Assembly (NCBI GenBank): GCA_965261195.1
Contig: OZ253455.1
Coordinates: 2,542,001-2,606,000, forward strand
Direction of reading: 5' to 3'
Source: Bin87 sp965261195
Lineage (GTDB): Bacteria; Chloroflexota; Dehalococcoidia; Lucifugimonadales; UBA3495
Length of the DNA stretch: 64,000 nucleotides
The number at the start of each line of letters is the position of its first letter. Position 1 is the stretch's first letter. Positions 42,259 through 51,630 of the stretch are shown here, one piece after another. Made by a program: the position numbers and the translations under genes. The notes under the pieces are model-generated. The model made no database searches. It saw only the letters and a list, made by a program, of their open reading frames with translations, and was not told the DNA's origin.

Positions 42259-44181
42259 ATGCCAGGATTCAAGGACATATTCCGACGATTTACTCGCCGC
42301 TCCGGGGATGCTCCCACCGATCCCGTGGTTTCTGATCGGGCGGAAATAAATCCTGGGTCTGGCGAATTTATTCACGACCCGAGCTCGTCGGTTATTAACG
42401 AGGACTTGCACGGCGATTCATCACGCGCTGTTGATGTTCCGGACGAAACCGTGGTGTTTGCGGACCGAATATCTCAGCTACAGCCGTCTGTTGAGCCAGC
42501 CGCAGCAGACCCACAAATTCTGAACAGCGCCGGCGCTCCGGCCACGAACGCAACCGAGCTGCCACCGCCACCTATGCCATCGCCGCCGCCGGAAACAGAG
42601 CCGGTCTTCACTGCTGCCGGCGCCATAAATGTACCGAGCGCAGCGGCGGCGGCAGACCCTGGGGTGTATGCCGGTTCAAGCCAAACCGCAGTGCTGGATG
42701 TCGCAGACGACGATGTGCTGTTCCACGACCACTTGTTACTGGAATGCCCATATTGCGGCCACCCGGATCAAAGGGTTGGCGCACGGTGTGAACATTGCTC
42801 TGGGGTGATCGTGCGGCTCCCACCGTGGGCGCAACGCCGGCGGCGAAACTGGATCGCGCGTCGTTTGTCATTGCGCCGCATCATCTTGGCCAGCATCATA
42901 GCCCTGTTCATTGTATTCGTGGTTTGGGTGAATTACCCGTTTGCACCGAACCCCGTGATCTTCTTCAAGAATACCCAATCCAAACTGACCATCGACAGCG
43001 GCCCGGGCAGCTGGTCAGTGGTGGGTCGCGACCTGCGTCACAGCAGGTATGTGGAGGTGGGGCCGCCTCCGCCTGTAGGTAGCATCAAATGGGATTCATT
43101 CGTCAATGAACCGTTGAACGCGGAACCGGTGGCACAACGCTCCAACATCTATCTGAGTTCTGCCAACGGCGTATATCCCCTGGCAGTGGACACTGGGAAC
43201 ATCCGTGAGGGATGGGAAGGAGATACCGCCGGACGCATCACTGGGGCCCCGGTCGTGTATGAGTCATACCTGTATTTTGGCAGCACCGATCATACCGTCA
43301 ACGGTTGGAACGCCTTCAACGGCGACCCTCTTTGGAGTTTCACCGCCGAGGACACGGTCGAGGTGGCTCCGGTGCTTTCACAGGGTTTGGTATACGTCGG
43401 TTCGGGCGAGGGCTGGGTTTATGCGCTGGATGCCGTCAACGGAGCCCTGATCTGGAGCAAGCAACTGGACAGCAACGCGAGCGCGGCCGTAACTATCCAC
43501 GAAGGTAAACTATTGGTTGGTGATGGCAAAGGAATCCTGTACATTCTGTCGGCTCGCACCGGTCAGGAGTGGTTCCGATACCGAACGCCGCGCGGGGTTA
43601 CCGGCTCGCCGGTGGTGTCGGCCGACGGCGAGCGAGCGTACTTCGCTGCCGGCGGCGAGTTGTACGCCATCAATGCCCGCAACCGTGAGATACCGGGGCT
43701 GTACCAATTCAAACAGTTCTGGGCTCAACTCTGGCTATGGCAGGTGCCCGGCGTGCCCCGTCCTAAAGGACAGCAGGGTGGACTCTGGCGTTTTACCCCG
43801 GAGAACCCGTTGTTGGGAATCAAAAGTAGCCCGGCGCTGGCCGAAACTACCCAGACTGGACAACAACTGGCCCAGCAGGGAACTCCGGAACAGGAATTGT
43901 ACGTCGGCGGCCACGATCACAATATGTACGCCATAAATCCTGTTGACGGTAACCTGAACTGGACGTTCACCGCCGCCGATGCCATCTGGGCTTCACCCGT
44001 GGTAGTAAAAGACCGATTGCTGTTCGGGGACGACTCAGGCAATTTGTACTCGTTGGATCGGTCTACCGGTAATCTGGACTGGAAACTACCCTTGGGTGAT
44101 TCCATCAAGATTGCCCCAACCGTAATCGGTGACCTGTTGATCGTCCGCACCGCCAACGGTAGTGTCTACGCCATCGAGTGA
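42259..44181 (+). CDS. Membrane-anchored PQQ-type beta-propeller protein with zinc ribbon
   Basis: The 640-residue protein has a disordered, Pro/Ala-rich N-terminus, a zinc ribbon C-P-Y-C...C-E-H-C (about residues 163-180), one transmembrane helix ('IILASIIALFIVFVVWVNY', about 208-226) and an extracytoplasmic beta-propeller (about 245-640). Propeller blades repeat W-x-F/L-x-x-x-D-x-I-x-A-S-P-V/G-S-P-V-V ('VVYESYLYFGSTDHTVNG', 'LVYVGSGEGWVYALDAVNG', 'RLLFGDDSGNLYSLDRSTG'). These are PQQ/BamB-like repeats; no catalytic residues of PQQ dehydrogenases are evident. A scaffolding or envelope-assembly role is possible. Confidence 0.8.
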   Translation: MPGFKDIFRRFTRRSGDAPTDPVVSDRAEINPGSGEFIHDPSSSVINEDLHGDSSRAVDVPDETVVFADRISQLQPSVEPAAADPQILNSAGAPATNATELPPPPMPSPPPETEPVFTAAGAINVPSAAAAADPGVYAGSSQTAVLDVADDDVLFHDHLLLECPYCGHPDQRVGARCEHCSGVIVRLPPWAQRRRRNWIARRLSLRRIILASIIALFIVFVVWVNYPFAPNPVIFFKNTQSKLTIDSGPGSWSVVGRDLRHSRYVEVGPPPPVGSIKWDSFVNEPLNAEPVAQRSNIYLSSANGVYPLAVDTGNIREGWEGDTAGRITGAPVVYESYLYFGSTDHTVNGWNAFNGDPLWSFTAEDTVEVAPVLSQGLVYVGSGEGWVYALDAVNGALIWSKQLDSNASAAVTIHEGKLLVGDGKGILYILSARTGQEWFRYRTPRGVTGSPVVSADGERAYFAAGGELYAINARNREIPGLYQFKQFWAQLWLWQVPGVPRPKGQQGGLWRFTPENPLLGIKSSPALAETTQTGQQLAQQGTPEQELYVGGHDHNMYAINPVDGNLNWTFTAADAIWASPVVVKDRLLFGDDSGNLYSLDRSTGNLDWKLPLGDSIKIAPTVIGDLLIVRTANGSVYAIE

Positions 44182-44214
44182 ACAAGCATAGCGGACCTGG
44201 TTTAAGGCCAAAAA

Positions 44215-44247
44215 TACGCCGCTGCAATCAGCAATTGCAGCGGCGTA
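44215..44247. terminator. Bidirectional terminator hairpin
   Basis: TACGCCGCTGCAAT (44215-44228) and its exact complement (44234-44247) form a perfect 14-bp stem with a 5-nt loop. It lies in the 94-bp gap between the convergent beta-propeller and oppF genes. An A4 run precedes it, giving U's in the minus-strand transcript. Confidence 0.8.
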
Positions 44248-44275
44248 CCAGATCGCGGGTATGTTGCCCGTGGCG

Positions 44276-45256
44276 TTAATACAGGTGGCAGGACACCCGG
44301 TGGCCGGGAGACACTTCCTTCTCCACGGGAACTTCCTCCGAGCATTGCGGCATCGCAAAGGGACACCGCGGGTGGAACCGGCACCCGGTGGGCGGGTTGA
44401 TGGGTGAAGGCACCTCGCCTTGCAGCACGATGTCCTCGCGAATCATGTCAGGATGGGACGGCAACGCCGCTGAGAACAGCGCCTTGGTGTACGGGTGCAG
44501 GGCGTTTTCGTACAACTCTTCGGTCTCGGCGTATTCAACGATTTGCCCGAGGTACATTACCGCCGTTTGGTGGGCCATGTACCGCACGGTGGCCAGGTTG
44601 TGGGCGATCAACAGGTAGCTGACGTTGTACTGTTCCTGAAGGTCTTTGAGCAGGTTCATCACCTGCGCGCGAATCGACACGTCCAGCGCCGACACCGGTT
44701 CGTCCAGGATAATCAACTTGGGGTAAGAGACTAACGCGGATGCCACGGCGATACGCTGGCGCTGCCCACCGCTAAACTCATGGGGATAGTTGTTAGCTTG
44801 CTCTGGGTGCAATCCAACCTGGTTCAGCACCTCAGCCACGCGCTCGTTCTTTTCACTAGTCGTAACGTTCCGGTTGACGATCAACGGTTCGGCCACGATG
44901 TCGCGCACTCGCATTCGAGGACTCAGGGACGACCACGGATCCTGAAACACGGCTTGCACAGTGGTGCGATATTCCTGCAACTGAGCGCCGCGGAAGCCGC
45001 TGATGTCTTGCCCTTCCAACAGGATTTCGCCTTCCGTAGGAACTTCCAGACGTAGCAACAACTTGCTGGTTGTCGTCTTACCACAGCCGGATTCACCGAC
45101 CAGCCCGACGGTTTCTCCCTGCTTGATGTTGAACGAAATCCCATCGACCGCCTGCACATAGCCGACCGTCTTCATCATGATCAGGCCCTTGGTAACCGGG
45201 AAGTATTTCTTGAGTCCTCGTACTTCCAGCAGGTTTTCATTGGTGGCGACTACCAT
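44276..45256 (-). CDS. oppF: Oligopeptide ABC transporter ATP-binding protein OppF
   Basis: Second ATPase of the peptide importer, 326 residues. Walker A is 'GESGCGKTTTSKLLL' (about residue 54), signature 'FSGGQRQRIAVASAL' (about 163), Walker B 'PKLIILDEPVSALD'. The C-terminal oligo_HPY extension is Cys-rich ('GCRFHPRCPFAMPQC'), a possible Fe-S or metal site as in DppD/F. Last gene of the minus-strand operon, ending at the hairpin at 44215. ATG 45256 follows GAGGA. Confidence 0.93.
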   Translation of the reverse strand: MVVATNENLLEVRGLKKYFPVTKGLIMMKTVGYVQAVDGISFNIKQGETVGLVGESGCGKTTTSKLLLRLEVPTEGEILLEGQDISGFRGAQLQEYRTTVQAVFQDPWSSLSPRMRVRDIVAEPLIVNRNVTTSEKNERVAEVLNQVGLHPEQANNYPHEFSGGQRQRIAVASALVSYPKLIILDEPVSALDVSIRAQVMNLLKDLQEQYNVSYLLIAHNLATVRYMAHQTAVMYLGQIVEYAETEELYENALHPYTKALFSAALPSHPDMIREDIVLQGEVPSPINPPTGCRFHPRCPFAMPQCSEEVPVEKEVSPGHRVSCHLY

Positions 45257-45310
45257 TAGTAATCGTTCCTCCTCAGGATTAATTGTGCGGTCTGCCAGGT
45301 CGGAGTCAAC

Positions 45311-46354
45311 TTAGCCAGCAGTGCCAGTGGGCGCAATGAATTCGGAAATTGCGGTTCCTTGCCAGTTTTCATCCAACGCCCAGCAATCAGCGTAATGCCC
45401 GTCTTTCTTTTGGAAAGACGGCGGATAGGCTTCGTAGCATTGGTCGGCTGCATAAGCGCAACGCGGCGCGAACCGGCAACCCTCAGGCAAGTTGGACAAC
45501 AGCGGCGGCTGCCCGTCGATGGAGTACAACCGGTCGACCCGCTCTTCCAGCTTGGGCACGGAGTTGATGAGCGCCTGCGTATAAGGATGCGACGGTGCGT
45601 TGAAAATGTCGCGCACATCCCCTTGTTCGATAATGCGCCCGGCGTACATCACCGCCACCCGGTCGCACATCCGCGCCACCACACCGAAGTCGTGGGTGAT
45701 GAAGATGATGGCCAGTCCGGTCTCCGCCTGAATGTCTTTCAACAGCCGCAAATACTGGAGTTGGATGGTGACATCAAGCGCGGTTGTGGGTTCGTCGGCA
45801 ATGATTAGACCAGGTTCGCACGACATTGCGATGGCGCCGACTACGCGTTGTTTCATACCCCCGGACATCTGGTGAGGATAGTCATCCAGGCGACGCTCCG
45901 GAGCGGCCACGTTGACGGAACGCAGGGCGCCAACCGCCCTTCCCAACATCGACCGTTTGTTTTCCTTGTGGGCAATACCCAGGGCCTCGCGCAATTGGTT
46001 GCCAATGGTGAACACCGGATTCAGCGAGGTCTGCGGGTCCTGCAGAATCATGGAGATTTGGCGGCCTCGAACGTCGCGCATCTCGTCTTCGCTTTTCAGC
46101 AGGATATCTTCGCCGTTCAGGATTACTTCGCCCCCGACAATTTTGCCGGCCGGGCGGGGCACCAATCGCAGCAGCGACAGCGCCGTCATGGTTTTACCGC
46201 AGCCCGATTCTCCTACGATGCCCAAGGTTTCGCCCTTGTGCAACGTGAAGGAAATGCCGTCCACGGCCTTCACCGTGGCGTTGCGGGTGAAAATGTAGGT
46301 GTAAAGGTCTTTTACTTCCAGAATAGTTTCGGCGTCGGTTTGCACAGCTGTCAT
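45311..46354 (-). CDS. oppD: Oligopeptide ABC transporter ATP-binding protein OppD
   Basis: First ATPase of the importer, 347 residues. It has Walker A 'GESGCGKTMTALSLL' (about residue 50), signature 'MSGGMKQRVVGAIAM' (about 162, with Met-Lys as in OppD), Walker B 'EPGLIIADEPTTALD', and the C-terminal cysteine cluster 'GCRFAPRCAYAADQC'. It starts 4 bp after oppC ends, indicating translational coupling. It energises peptide uptake on the cytoplasmic face together with OppF. Confidence 0.93.
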   Translation of the reverse strand: MTAVQTDAETILEVKDLYTYIFTRNATVKAVDGISFTLHKGETLGIVGESGCGKTMTALSLLRLVPRPAGKIVGGEVILNGEDILLKSEDEMRDVRGRQISMILQDPQTSLNPVFTIGNQLREALGIAHKENKRSMLGRAVGALRSVNVAAPERRLDDYPHQMSGGMKQRVVGAIAMSCEPGLIIADEPTTALDVTIQLQYLRLLKDIQAETGLAIIFITHDFGVVARMCDRVAVMYAGRIIEQGDVRDIFNAPSHPYTQALINSVPKLEERVDRLYSIDGQPPLLSNLPEGCRFAPRCAYAADQCYEAYPPSFQKKDGHYADCWALDENWQGTAISEFIAPTGTAG

Positions 46355-46358
46355 AGCA

Positions 46359-47444
46359 CTACACGTTCCTCAATTTAGGATCCAAGCGGTCTCGCAGCCA
46401 GTCTCCCAGCAAGTTCATTGATAGTACCGTCAGGACGATGGCCAAGCACGGGAAAAGGAAAATCCACCACTCAATTGTGATGAGGTCTCTGCCGCCCGCT
46501 ACCATCACTCCCCAAGCCGGTCTGGGAGCCTGGATACCGGCGCCCAGGAAGCTCAGAGTAGATTCCAGGATAATTACGTGACCAACCTCCAGTGTGGCCA
46601 ATACTACCACAGTGTTGACTAGGTTCGGGAAAATGTGGCGGATCATAATCCTTGAGTTTGAAGCGCCGGATACGCGCGCCCGATCGATGAAATCCTGTTG
46701 CTTGATTGCCAATGCTTCGCCGCGCACGATGCGGGCATACCGTGCCCATAACAACACGGCTATCACGATTATGACGGTGGTTATACCGGCGCCGATCGCA
46801 GCAACAAGCACCAGGGCCAGCAATATTGACGGGAACGCCAACTTGATATCAACAACGCGCATTATGATCGAGTCGATTTTGCCACCCCGATACGCCGCCA
46901 ACATTCCCAATATGGTGCCAAGCCCGCCGCCCAACAGGATAGCCAGGGACGACACCAGCAACGAGATGCGGGCGCCGTGCATAATGCGACTGAGAATGTC
47001 GCGCCCTTGTTTGTCGGTACCTAATAGATATTTGGTTGACCCGCCTTCTGTGGCTTGGTACCTGATAACGTCGCCAGGGTTGACCGCGCCATCTTCGCCA
47101 CCGGAGATGAAGGTGGCCTCACCGCGCTGGACCTTCCGTTGGGCGTTGGACATCCCAATTACAGTATCCAGTTGGGTTCGGTCGGCACGCTGCACTACTG
47201 TACGTTGCTCGAAACTTTCGGAAACCCAGAACGGCGGCAGTTTTGCATCGTTCAGGGTGCCCAGCCGGTGACTATGGGGAGCCAGTTGATTGGCGAAAAT
47301 TGCGGGGATCACCAGTAGTATGATCAAGATGGCGGTTGGAACAATTGGAAGTTGCCGCGCTGTTTGTAAGCCGGAAGCCAGTCGGCTCGGCGGGCGTTGG
47401 TCGACGGGAGCGGCTATTCCCGGAGTGGTAACGACTACTGCCAT
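46359..47444 (-). CDS. oppC: Oligopeptide ABC transporter permease OppC
   Basis: Inner-membrane permease of 361 residues with an N-terminal membrane segment, a soluble insertion (about residues 75-150) and five further membrane segments. The family start 'LGTDKQGRDILSRIMHGARISLLVS' (two contiguous segments near 140-165) and the ATPase-contact EAA loop 'ARIVRGEALAIKQQDFIDRARVSGAS' (contiguous segments near 235-260) are clear. The longer soluble insertion than in E. coli OppC is common in deep-branching bacteria. Confidence 0.92.
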   Translation of the reverse strand: MAVVVTTPGIAAPVDQRPPSRLASGLQTARQLPIVPTAILIILLVIPAIFANQLAPHSHRLGTLNDAKLPPFWVSESFEQRTVVQRADRTQLDTVIGMSNAQRKVQRGEATFISGGEDGAVNPGDVIRYQATEGGSTKYLLGTDKQGRDILSRIMHGARISLLVSSLAILLGGGLGTILGMLAAYRGGKIDSIIMRVVDIKLAFPSILLALVLVAAIGAGITTVIIVIAVLLWARYARIVRGEALAIKQQDFIDRARVSGASNSRIMIRHIFPNLVNTVVVLATLEVGHVIILESTLSFLGAGIQAPRPAWGVMVAGGRDLITIEWWIFLFPCLAIVLTVLSMNLLGDWLRDRLDPKLRNV

Positions 47445-47494
47445 TTTCTACCTCCCCTATCGGGTGGTTGCACCGGTACGAATACGAGGGTTGT

Positions 47495-48415
47495 TTACCC
47501 GTAGCGGATTCGAGGGTCGATGTAAGCGTAAAGCACATCAACCATTATGTTGATACACACGAATGCGGTCGCGAACAACAAAACGACGGCCTGCACCACG
47601 ACATAGTCGCGGAACAAAATCGCGTCGATGACCAAGGCGCCCAGGCCGGGCCACGCGAACACGGTCTCAATGACGACTGAACCCGTGATTAGCACTGCTC
47701 CGATGAGGCCAAAATACGTAATCGGCACGATGAGAGCATTTCGGAAACAGTGTTTCCAGACAATCTTCCATTCCGGTACGCCCTTAATCCGCGCCAGCTT
47801 CACGTACTCCGTGTCCAGCACTTCGAGCATGGACGAACGGGTCAATCGCATCAGCGCTGCCACGTTGTAATAGCCCAGGGCTATCGCGGGCAGCACCATG
47901 TATTCGATGCCCCCTTTCCCAGAGGTGGGGAAGAAGTCCAACTGAACGGCGAATATCCACATCAGAATCAGTCCGACCGCGAAGGAGGGCGCGGACTGAC
48001 CCAAGATGGCGAACATTTTGCCGCTGAAGTCTATAAATGTGTCCTTTTTGATTGCCACGAGGACACCGACCGGGAATGCGATCAGACCGCTAACCAACAA
48101 TGCGGCCGCGGAGAGTTGGACCGTGTTGGGGAGGCGTTCTATGATCAATTCGGTGGCGGAGGTGTTAGGCCAAGCCAGTGCTTCGCCCAAATCACCCTGG
48201 ACCAACTTCCCCAGGAACAAGATGTACTGCATGTGAAGGGGTTTATCGAGCCCCCATTCGATCTTGGTGAGCGCGATTTGCTCCTCGGATGCCTCTTCGG
48301 GCAACAACACATTCAGAGGGTCCCCCGAAACACGGGCCAATGCAAACGTCACTGTGCTGATGACGAAGATGGCGAGGATACCATGGGCCAATCTTCGCAA
48401 AATGTACCGCTGCAT
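47495..48415 (-). CDS. oppB: Oligopeptide ABC transporter permease OppB
   Basis: Inner-membrane permease of 306 residues, six predicted membrane helices. The N-terminus 'YILRRLAHGILAIFVISTVTFALARVSGDPL' (shown as one hydrophobic helix plus G-D-P) is typical. The EAA loop is 'YVKLARIKGVPEWKIVWKH' (about 205-225), and 'FAWPGLGALVIDAILFRD' lies near the end. ATG 48415 is preferred over TTG 48418 because of GGGAG seven bases upstream. It pairs with OppC. Confidence 0.92.
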   Translation of the reverse strand: MQRYILRRLAHGILAIFVISTVTFALARVSGDPLNVLLPEEASEEQIALTKIEWGLDKPLHMQYILFLGKLVQGDLGEALAWPNTSATELIIERLPNTVQLSAAALLVSGLIAFPVGVLVAIKKDTFIDFSGKMFAILGQSAPSFAVGLILMWIFAVQLDFFPTSGKGGIEYMVLPAIALGYYNVAALMRLTRSSMLEVLDTEYVKLARIKGVPEWKIVWKHCFRNALIVPITYFGLIGAVLITGSVVIETVFAWPGLGALVIDAILFRDYVVVQAVVLLFATAFVCINIMVDVLYAYIDPRIRYG

Positions 48416-48540
48416 CAAAGACTCCCTTACTGTACTTGGTGTCTAGATAGGCAATCCCTCCGGCTTCCGCACCAGGACTGGTGGTTTGGCCGGAGGATAT
48501 TAGCGCTATCTTATCTCGGGTTTCCGATAGGGTCGCCGGC

Positions 48541-50475
48541 TTAGTAACGGACTCCCCTGATGTGTTCCAAGTCGGTGAATTGGCCGCCATATGGTCCCAG
48601 ATAGGCGTATTCCTCAACGACCTCTGGGTCAATGACGACCTGGACCGAAAGAGTGTGCAAAGGAATGCTCACCACGTCGTAGAACAACTCGTCGGTTACG
48701 GCGTGCCAGTGGCCTAGCTGCTCTTCGAAGTCGAGCGAATTCAGTGCGTTGTAAGTGTTTTGCCAGGCGGTATCACTCACGTAGAAGCGCATGAACCGCT
48801 CAGGACTATAAGCAAAGTGGACGGTCGGATGAGGCGGTTCTGCATATCCGCGGAACGGGTAAACGCAACACGTGGTGGTCGCGCCACGATACTCTTCCCG
48901 CCAAGCTGAGAACTCCATCTCCCTGATTTCGGTTTCCAATCCGATTTGCTCCCACATTGCCGCAATGGCTTCCACGTAATCCTTCATCTCCGGCAACCCG
49001 CTCATGGTGTAACTGATGATCGGGACATGGAATCCGTTGGGGTAACCGGCCTCAACTAGCAATTCCCTGGCGCGCTCGACATCGTAGCCGTAAAGTTCTT
49101 CCCAATCCGATTCCCAGGCCGGGTTGTAGCCGGCATACTCGCCGCCGAACGCTTCCGAACTGGGTATGAGCCCAGCTACGCGCCCTTCGTCGCCCTGGCC
49201 GTCAAAGAGATTTTCCCTGATGGCATCGCGATCAATCGCTTTGTTCATTGCCATCCGGACCTTTTTCCCATTTTCGCCGCGATCCGCCCAGGGCACGGTA
49301 GGGTCGTATGACGCCGCGGAGTAAGGATAGAACTCGGGGCCTTCTTTGGTCGAGAAGTACATACCTCCGAATACCATCATGCTGTTGACGGCAGTGACCT
49401 GGCTTTGGGAGAGGTCCAATCCGGAATCCAGTGCCTGACCGACCAACGCCCGGTCAATCGTAGCAAGCTGCGCTTCTCGCGCTAGCATCGCGGCCAACCG
49501 CGTTGACGCTTCTTCGATAATCTTGATCTCTATGGTATCCCAGTCCGGATCGACCCGGTAATGGTCGATCGGGGAACGTTCCCACAGCCAGCCGATACCT
49601 TTCTCGAAATTGGCGAATTGGTACGGACCCAGTCGGGCCGGGCCTTCGTCCAGCAATGTCTGCTCGCCCGCGGTACAATATCCTTCCAGATGAGCAGAAG
49701 TATCGAACGCCTCGTAATCTGCCTCACCGTTGGGACATCCGGTGTCCCATTGGGCCTTGCTGGTGATGGGTAGGCCGCGATATCCAGAGATCCAGTAGTC
49801 AAAAATGAGCTCAGGGCGGACACCCATGTGCAGGTTAATTTCGTGGTCGCTCACTATTTCAGGCACCGCCTGAGGGTTGGTGCGGAAATAGTCCGAGTAG
49901 GATGCCGCGCAGGCGGGGTTGGTGTAGTAATTCAACGAGTTCACAACGTCATCGGCGGTGAATTCGCCGTACCCGAAATGGAACTCAACACCTTCCCTCA
50001 GTTTGAAGTTCCAGGTACGCCCATCCTCGGATACGCTCCAGTCCGTGGCGAGCTGCGGTTCAATAGTTCCACTGTACCGGTTGGGGTCCAGCAGGAATTC
50101 GTGCGACGGGCGATGCTGACTAGTCGCGCTGCCCGTGACGTCGCAGTCCATGATTCCCTGTCGGGTTTGTTGGGAGAACAGGAAAATCAGGTCTTTGGTT
50201 TTGAGTTCGCCGGTGGCAGCGCTCGTATCAGCAGTCGGCGTCACGTCAGTAACGGGAGCCGAACCGACGAACGACGGCCGCGTGGGAGCGGACTCTCCCC
50301 CGGCAGCAGGCGCCGTGGCCGCAACAGCGGGCGGTGAAGTGGCCGCAACCGCCGCCGTCGCGACAGGCTCTGCTGCCGGCTCTCCGGTTCCTCCACACCC
50401 AACTACTACCAGCGTGGTAGCGAGAGCGATCAATAGCGCAACTATTGGGAACCGGATGATCGATAGGTTTGACAT
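48541..50475 (-). CDS. oppA: Peptide-binding lipoprotein OppA (SBP family 5)
   Basis: Extracytoplasmic solute-binding protein of 644 residues. A lipoprotein signal is visible: hydrophobic 'FPIVALLIALATTLVVVG' followed by Cys-Gly-Gly (Cys about residue 28). An Ala/Pro-rich linker follows. The SBP_bac_5 domain shows 'DWSVSEDGRTWNFKLREGVEFH', 'ADDVVNSLNYY' and 'VRMAMNKAIDRDAIRENLF' in family order. ATG 50475 is chosen because AGGAG lies seven bases upstream; the preceding in-frame codons overlap the leader hairpin. It is the first gene of the operon and 122 bp ahead of oppB. Confidence 0.92.
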   Translation of the reverse strand: MSNLSIIRFPIVALLIALATTLVVVGCGGTGEPAAEPVATAAVAATSPPAVAATAPAAGGESAPTRPSFVGSAPVTDVTPTADTSAATGELKTKDLIFLFSQQTRQGIMDCDVTGSATSQHRPSHEFLLDPNRYSGTIEPQLATDWSVSEDGRTWNFKLREGVEFHFGYGEFTADDVVNSLNYYTNPACAASYSDYFRTNPQAVPEIVSDHEINLHMGVRPELIFDYWISGYRGLPITSKAQWDTGCPNGEADYEAFDTSAHLEGYCTAGEQTLLDEGPARLGPYQFANFEKGIGWLWERSPIDHYRVDPDWDTIEIKIIEEASTRLAAMLAREAQLATIDRALVGQALDSGLDLSQSQVTAVNSMMVFGGMYFSTKEGPEFYPYSAASYDPTVPWADRGENGKKVRMAMNKAIDRDAIRENLFDGQGDEGRVAGLIPSSEAFGGEYAGYNPAWESDWEELYGYDVERARELLVEAGYPNGFHVPIISYTMSGLPEMKDYVEAIAAMWEQIGLETEIREMEFSAWREEYRGATTTCCVYPFRGYAEPPHPTVHFAYSPERFMRFYVSDTAWQNTYNALNSLDFEEQLGHWHAVTDELFYDVVSIPLHTLSVQVVIDPEVVEEYAYLGPYGGQFTDLEHIRGVRY

Positions 50476-50515
50476 TGGGTTACTCCTAATAACGGTGATG
50501 GCAGCCGCCGGAACA

Positions 50516-50550
50516 CGAACCAGGAAACTGGCTGCCAGTTTCCTGGTTCG
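50516..50550 (-). promoter_or_regulatory. Perfect 16-bp leader hairpin upstream of oppA
   Basis: CGAACCAGGAAACTGG and its exact complement are separated by 3 bp (CTG), 41 bp before the oppA start. It lies within the predicted 5' leader. There is no U-tract after it, so it is more likely an mRNA-stability, translational or protein-binding element than a terminator. Confidence 0.65.
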
Positions 50551-50586
50551 CACATCGGCCACTTGCGCCACATGGATAGGTTAAGA

Positions 50587-50615
50587 AATATATGAAACTT
50601 GGAAGATGCAGTCAA
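50587..50615 (-). promoter_or_regulatory. Sigma70-like promoter of the opp operon
   Basis: On the minus strand TTGACT (50615-50610), a 17-bp spacer and TATATT (50592-50587) match consensus at 5/6 each. The predicted start is near 50580, giving a leader of ~105 nt with the hairpin at 50516-50550. Just upstream of the -35 are two inverted repeats: GTTGCACG/CGTGCAAC (50633-50654) and GCGTTTCGT/ACGAAACGC (50641-50679). They overlap and are candidate operators. Confidence 0.65.
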
Positions 50616-50910
50616 ACCGTACAACATGGAGTGTTGCACGGCGTTTCGTGCAACCTAAACATAATGTTTTACGAAACGCATTAAGTCTATTACGTTATTG
50701 GCACATTTGCGGAGTCGTAATTACGAATTATGTGCTGCGGATTCGCGGCGCTTCACAATATGTAATCTAGCCAGGGTTGTTGTATTGCATAACGTAATAC
50801 GTATATTCGAGGACAAGTCGGTAACGAAATAACGCACTCAAATGGCGGTGTATGCAGGGCGGCGCATCAACCAATCCCAACTGGCCGGCGGCCCTGTTCA
50901 GCGCTTGGAC
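50616..50910. other. AT-rich intergenic region upstream of the opp promoter
   Basis: This ~300-bp stretch is markedly richer in A+T than its surroundings and full of small palindromes (for example CGTAATTACG near 50716 and ACGTAATACGT near 50798). It has no open frame of interest. It ends at the IS630 insertion and may hold regulator-binding sites. Confidence 0.5.
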
Positions 50911-50920
50911 TAGTACCGTG

Positions 50921-51630
50921 TCAATCTGGTTTTGTAGGGTAGATATGCTGGAGCTTACGGCGAGCGTCTTGGGTGGTAAACCGCCAGTCTATGACTGATT
51001 TTGCGGCGTTGCGCTCGCGTTCGAGGGCCGCAACCTCTCGTCGCAGCTCCGCCTCAGCGCTGATGCGGCGGTTCAGACACCCTCTGCTGAAGACGCTCAA
51101 CTCGATCTCAGCCATGTTCAGCCAGCTGCCATGCGTAGGAGTGTAATGAAACTCGAGGCGTTGCGCGATGCGCCGGGCTTCGCACGGCTCAAATGCTTCG
51201 TAAAGCGAGCCGAGCTGGTGGGTGTTGAGGTTGTCCATCACCAGCCTGACCACCTGGGCATCAGGGTAGGCCTCGTCCACCAGCCACCGCATCCGGTGGG
51301 CGAAATCCACCGCAGTGCGGCGCTCGGTCACCGCCACGTGTCTCCATCCACCCTTCGGCTCACAGATCATGAACCGGTTCCGGGTCCCGTTCCGCTGGTA
51401 CTCGGTGTCATAGCGTGCCACCCGTCCGGGGACGGCCTTGATGGGCGGCCGCACCTCCCCGGTCAATTGCCGGGAGGTCTCGTCGAAACACACTACCGGA
51501 CGCTCCGGATGGTACGCTTGGTGGTACAGGTCCAGCACGTCCTCCATCCGCGCCACGAACTCCCCGCTCACCTTGGGGATACACCACTCCTTCTTCTTCC
51601 ACGGCTTGAGTTCGTTTTTTTGAGTAGCTG
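50921..51630 (-). CDS. IS630-family transposase orfB (DDE catalytic part)
   Basis: The second frame, continuing after the slip with 'NELKPWKKKEWCIPKVSGEF'. Catalytic motifs are complete: 'VVCFDETSRQLTG', 'VVRLVMDNLNTHQLGSLYEAF' (two adjoining segments) and 'HGSWLNMAEIELSVF'. The tail 'DWRFTTQDARRKLQHIYP' is intact, unlike the decayed copy. The frame stays open well upstream of the slip site, but that sequence is only the shadow of orfA. This copy could supply transposase for both A copies. Confidence 0.82.
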
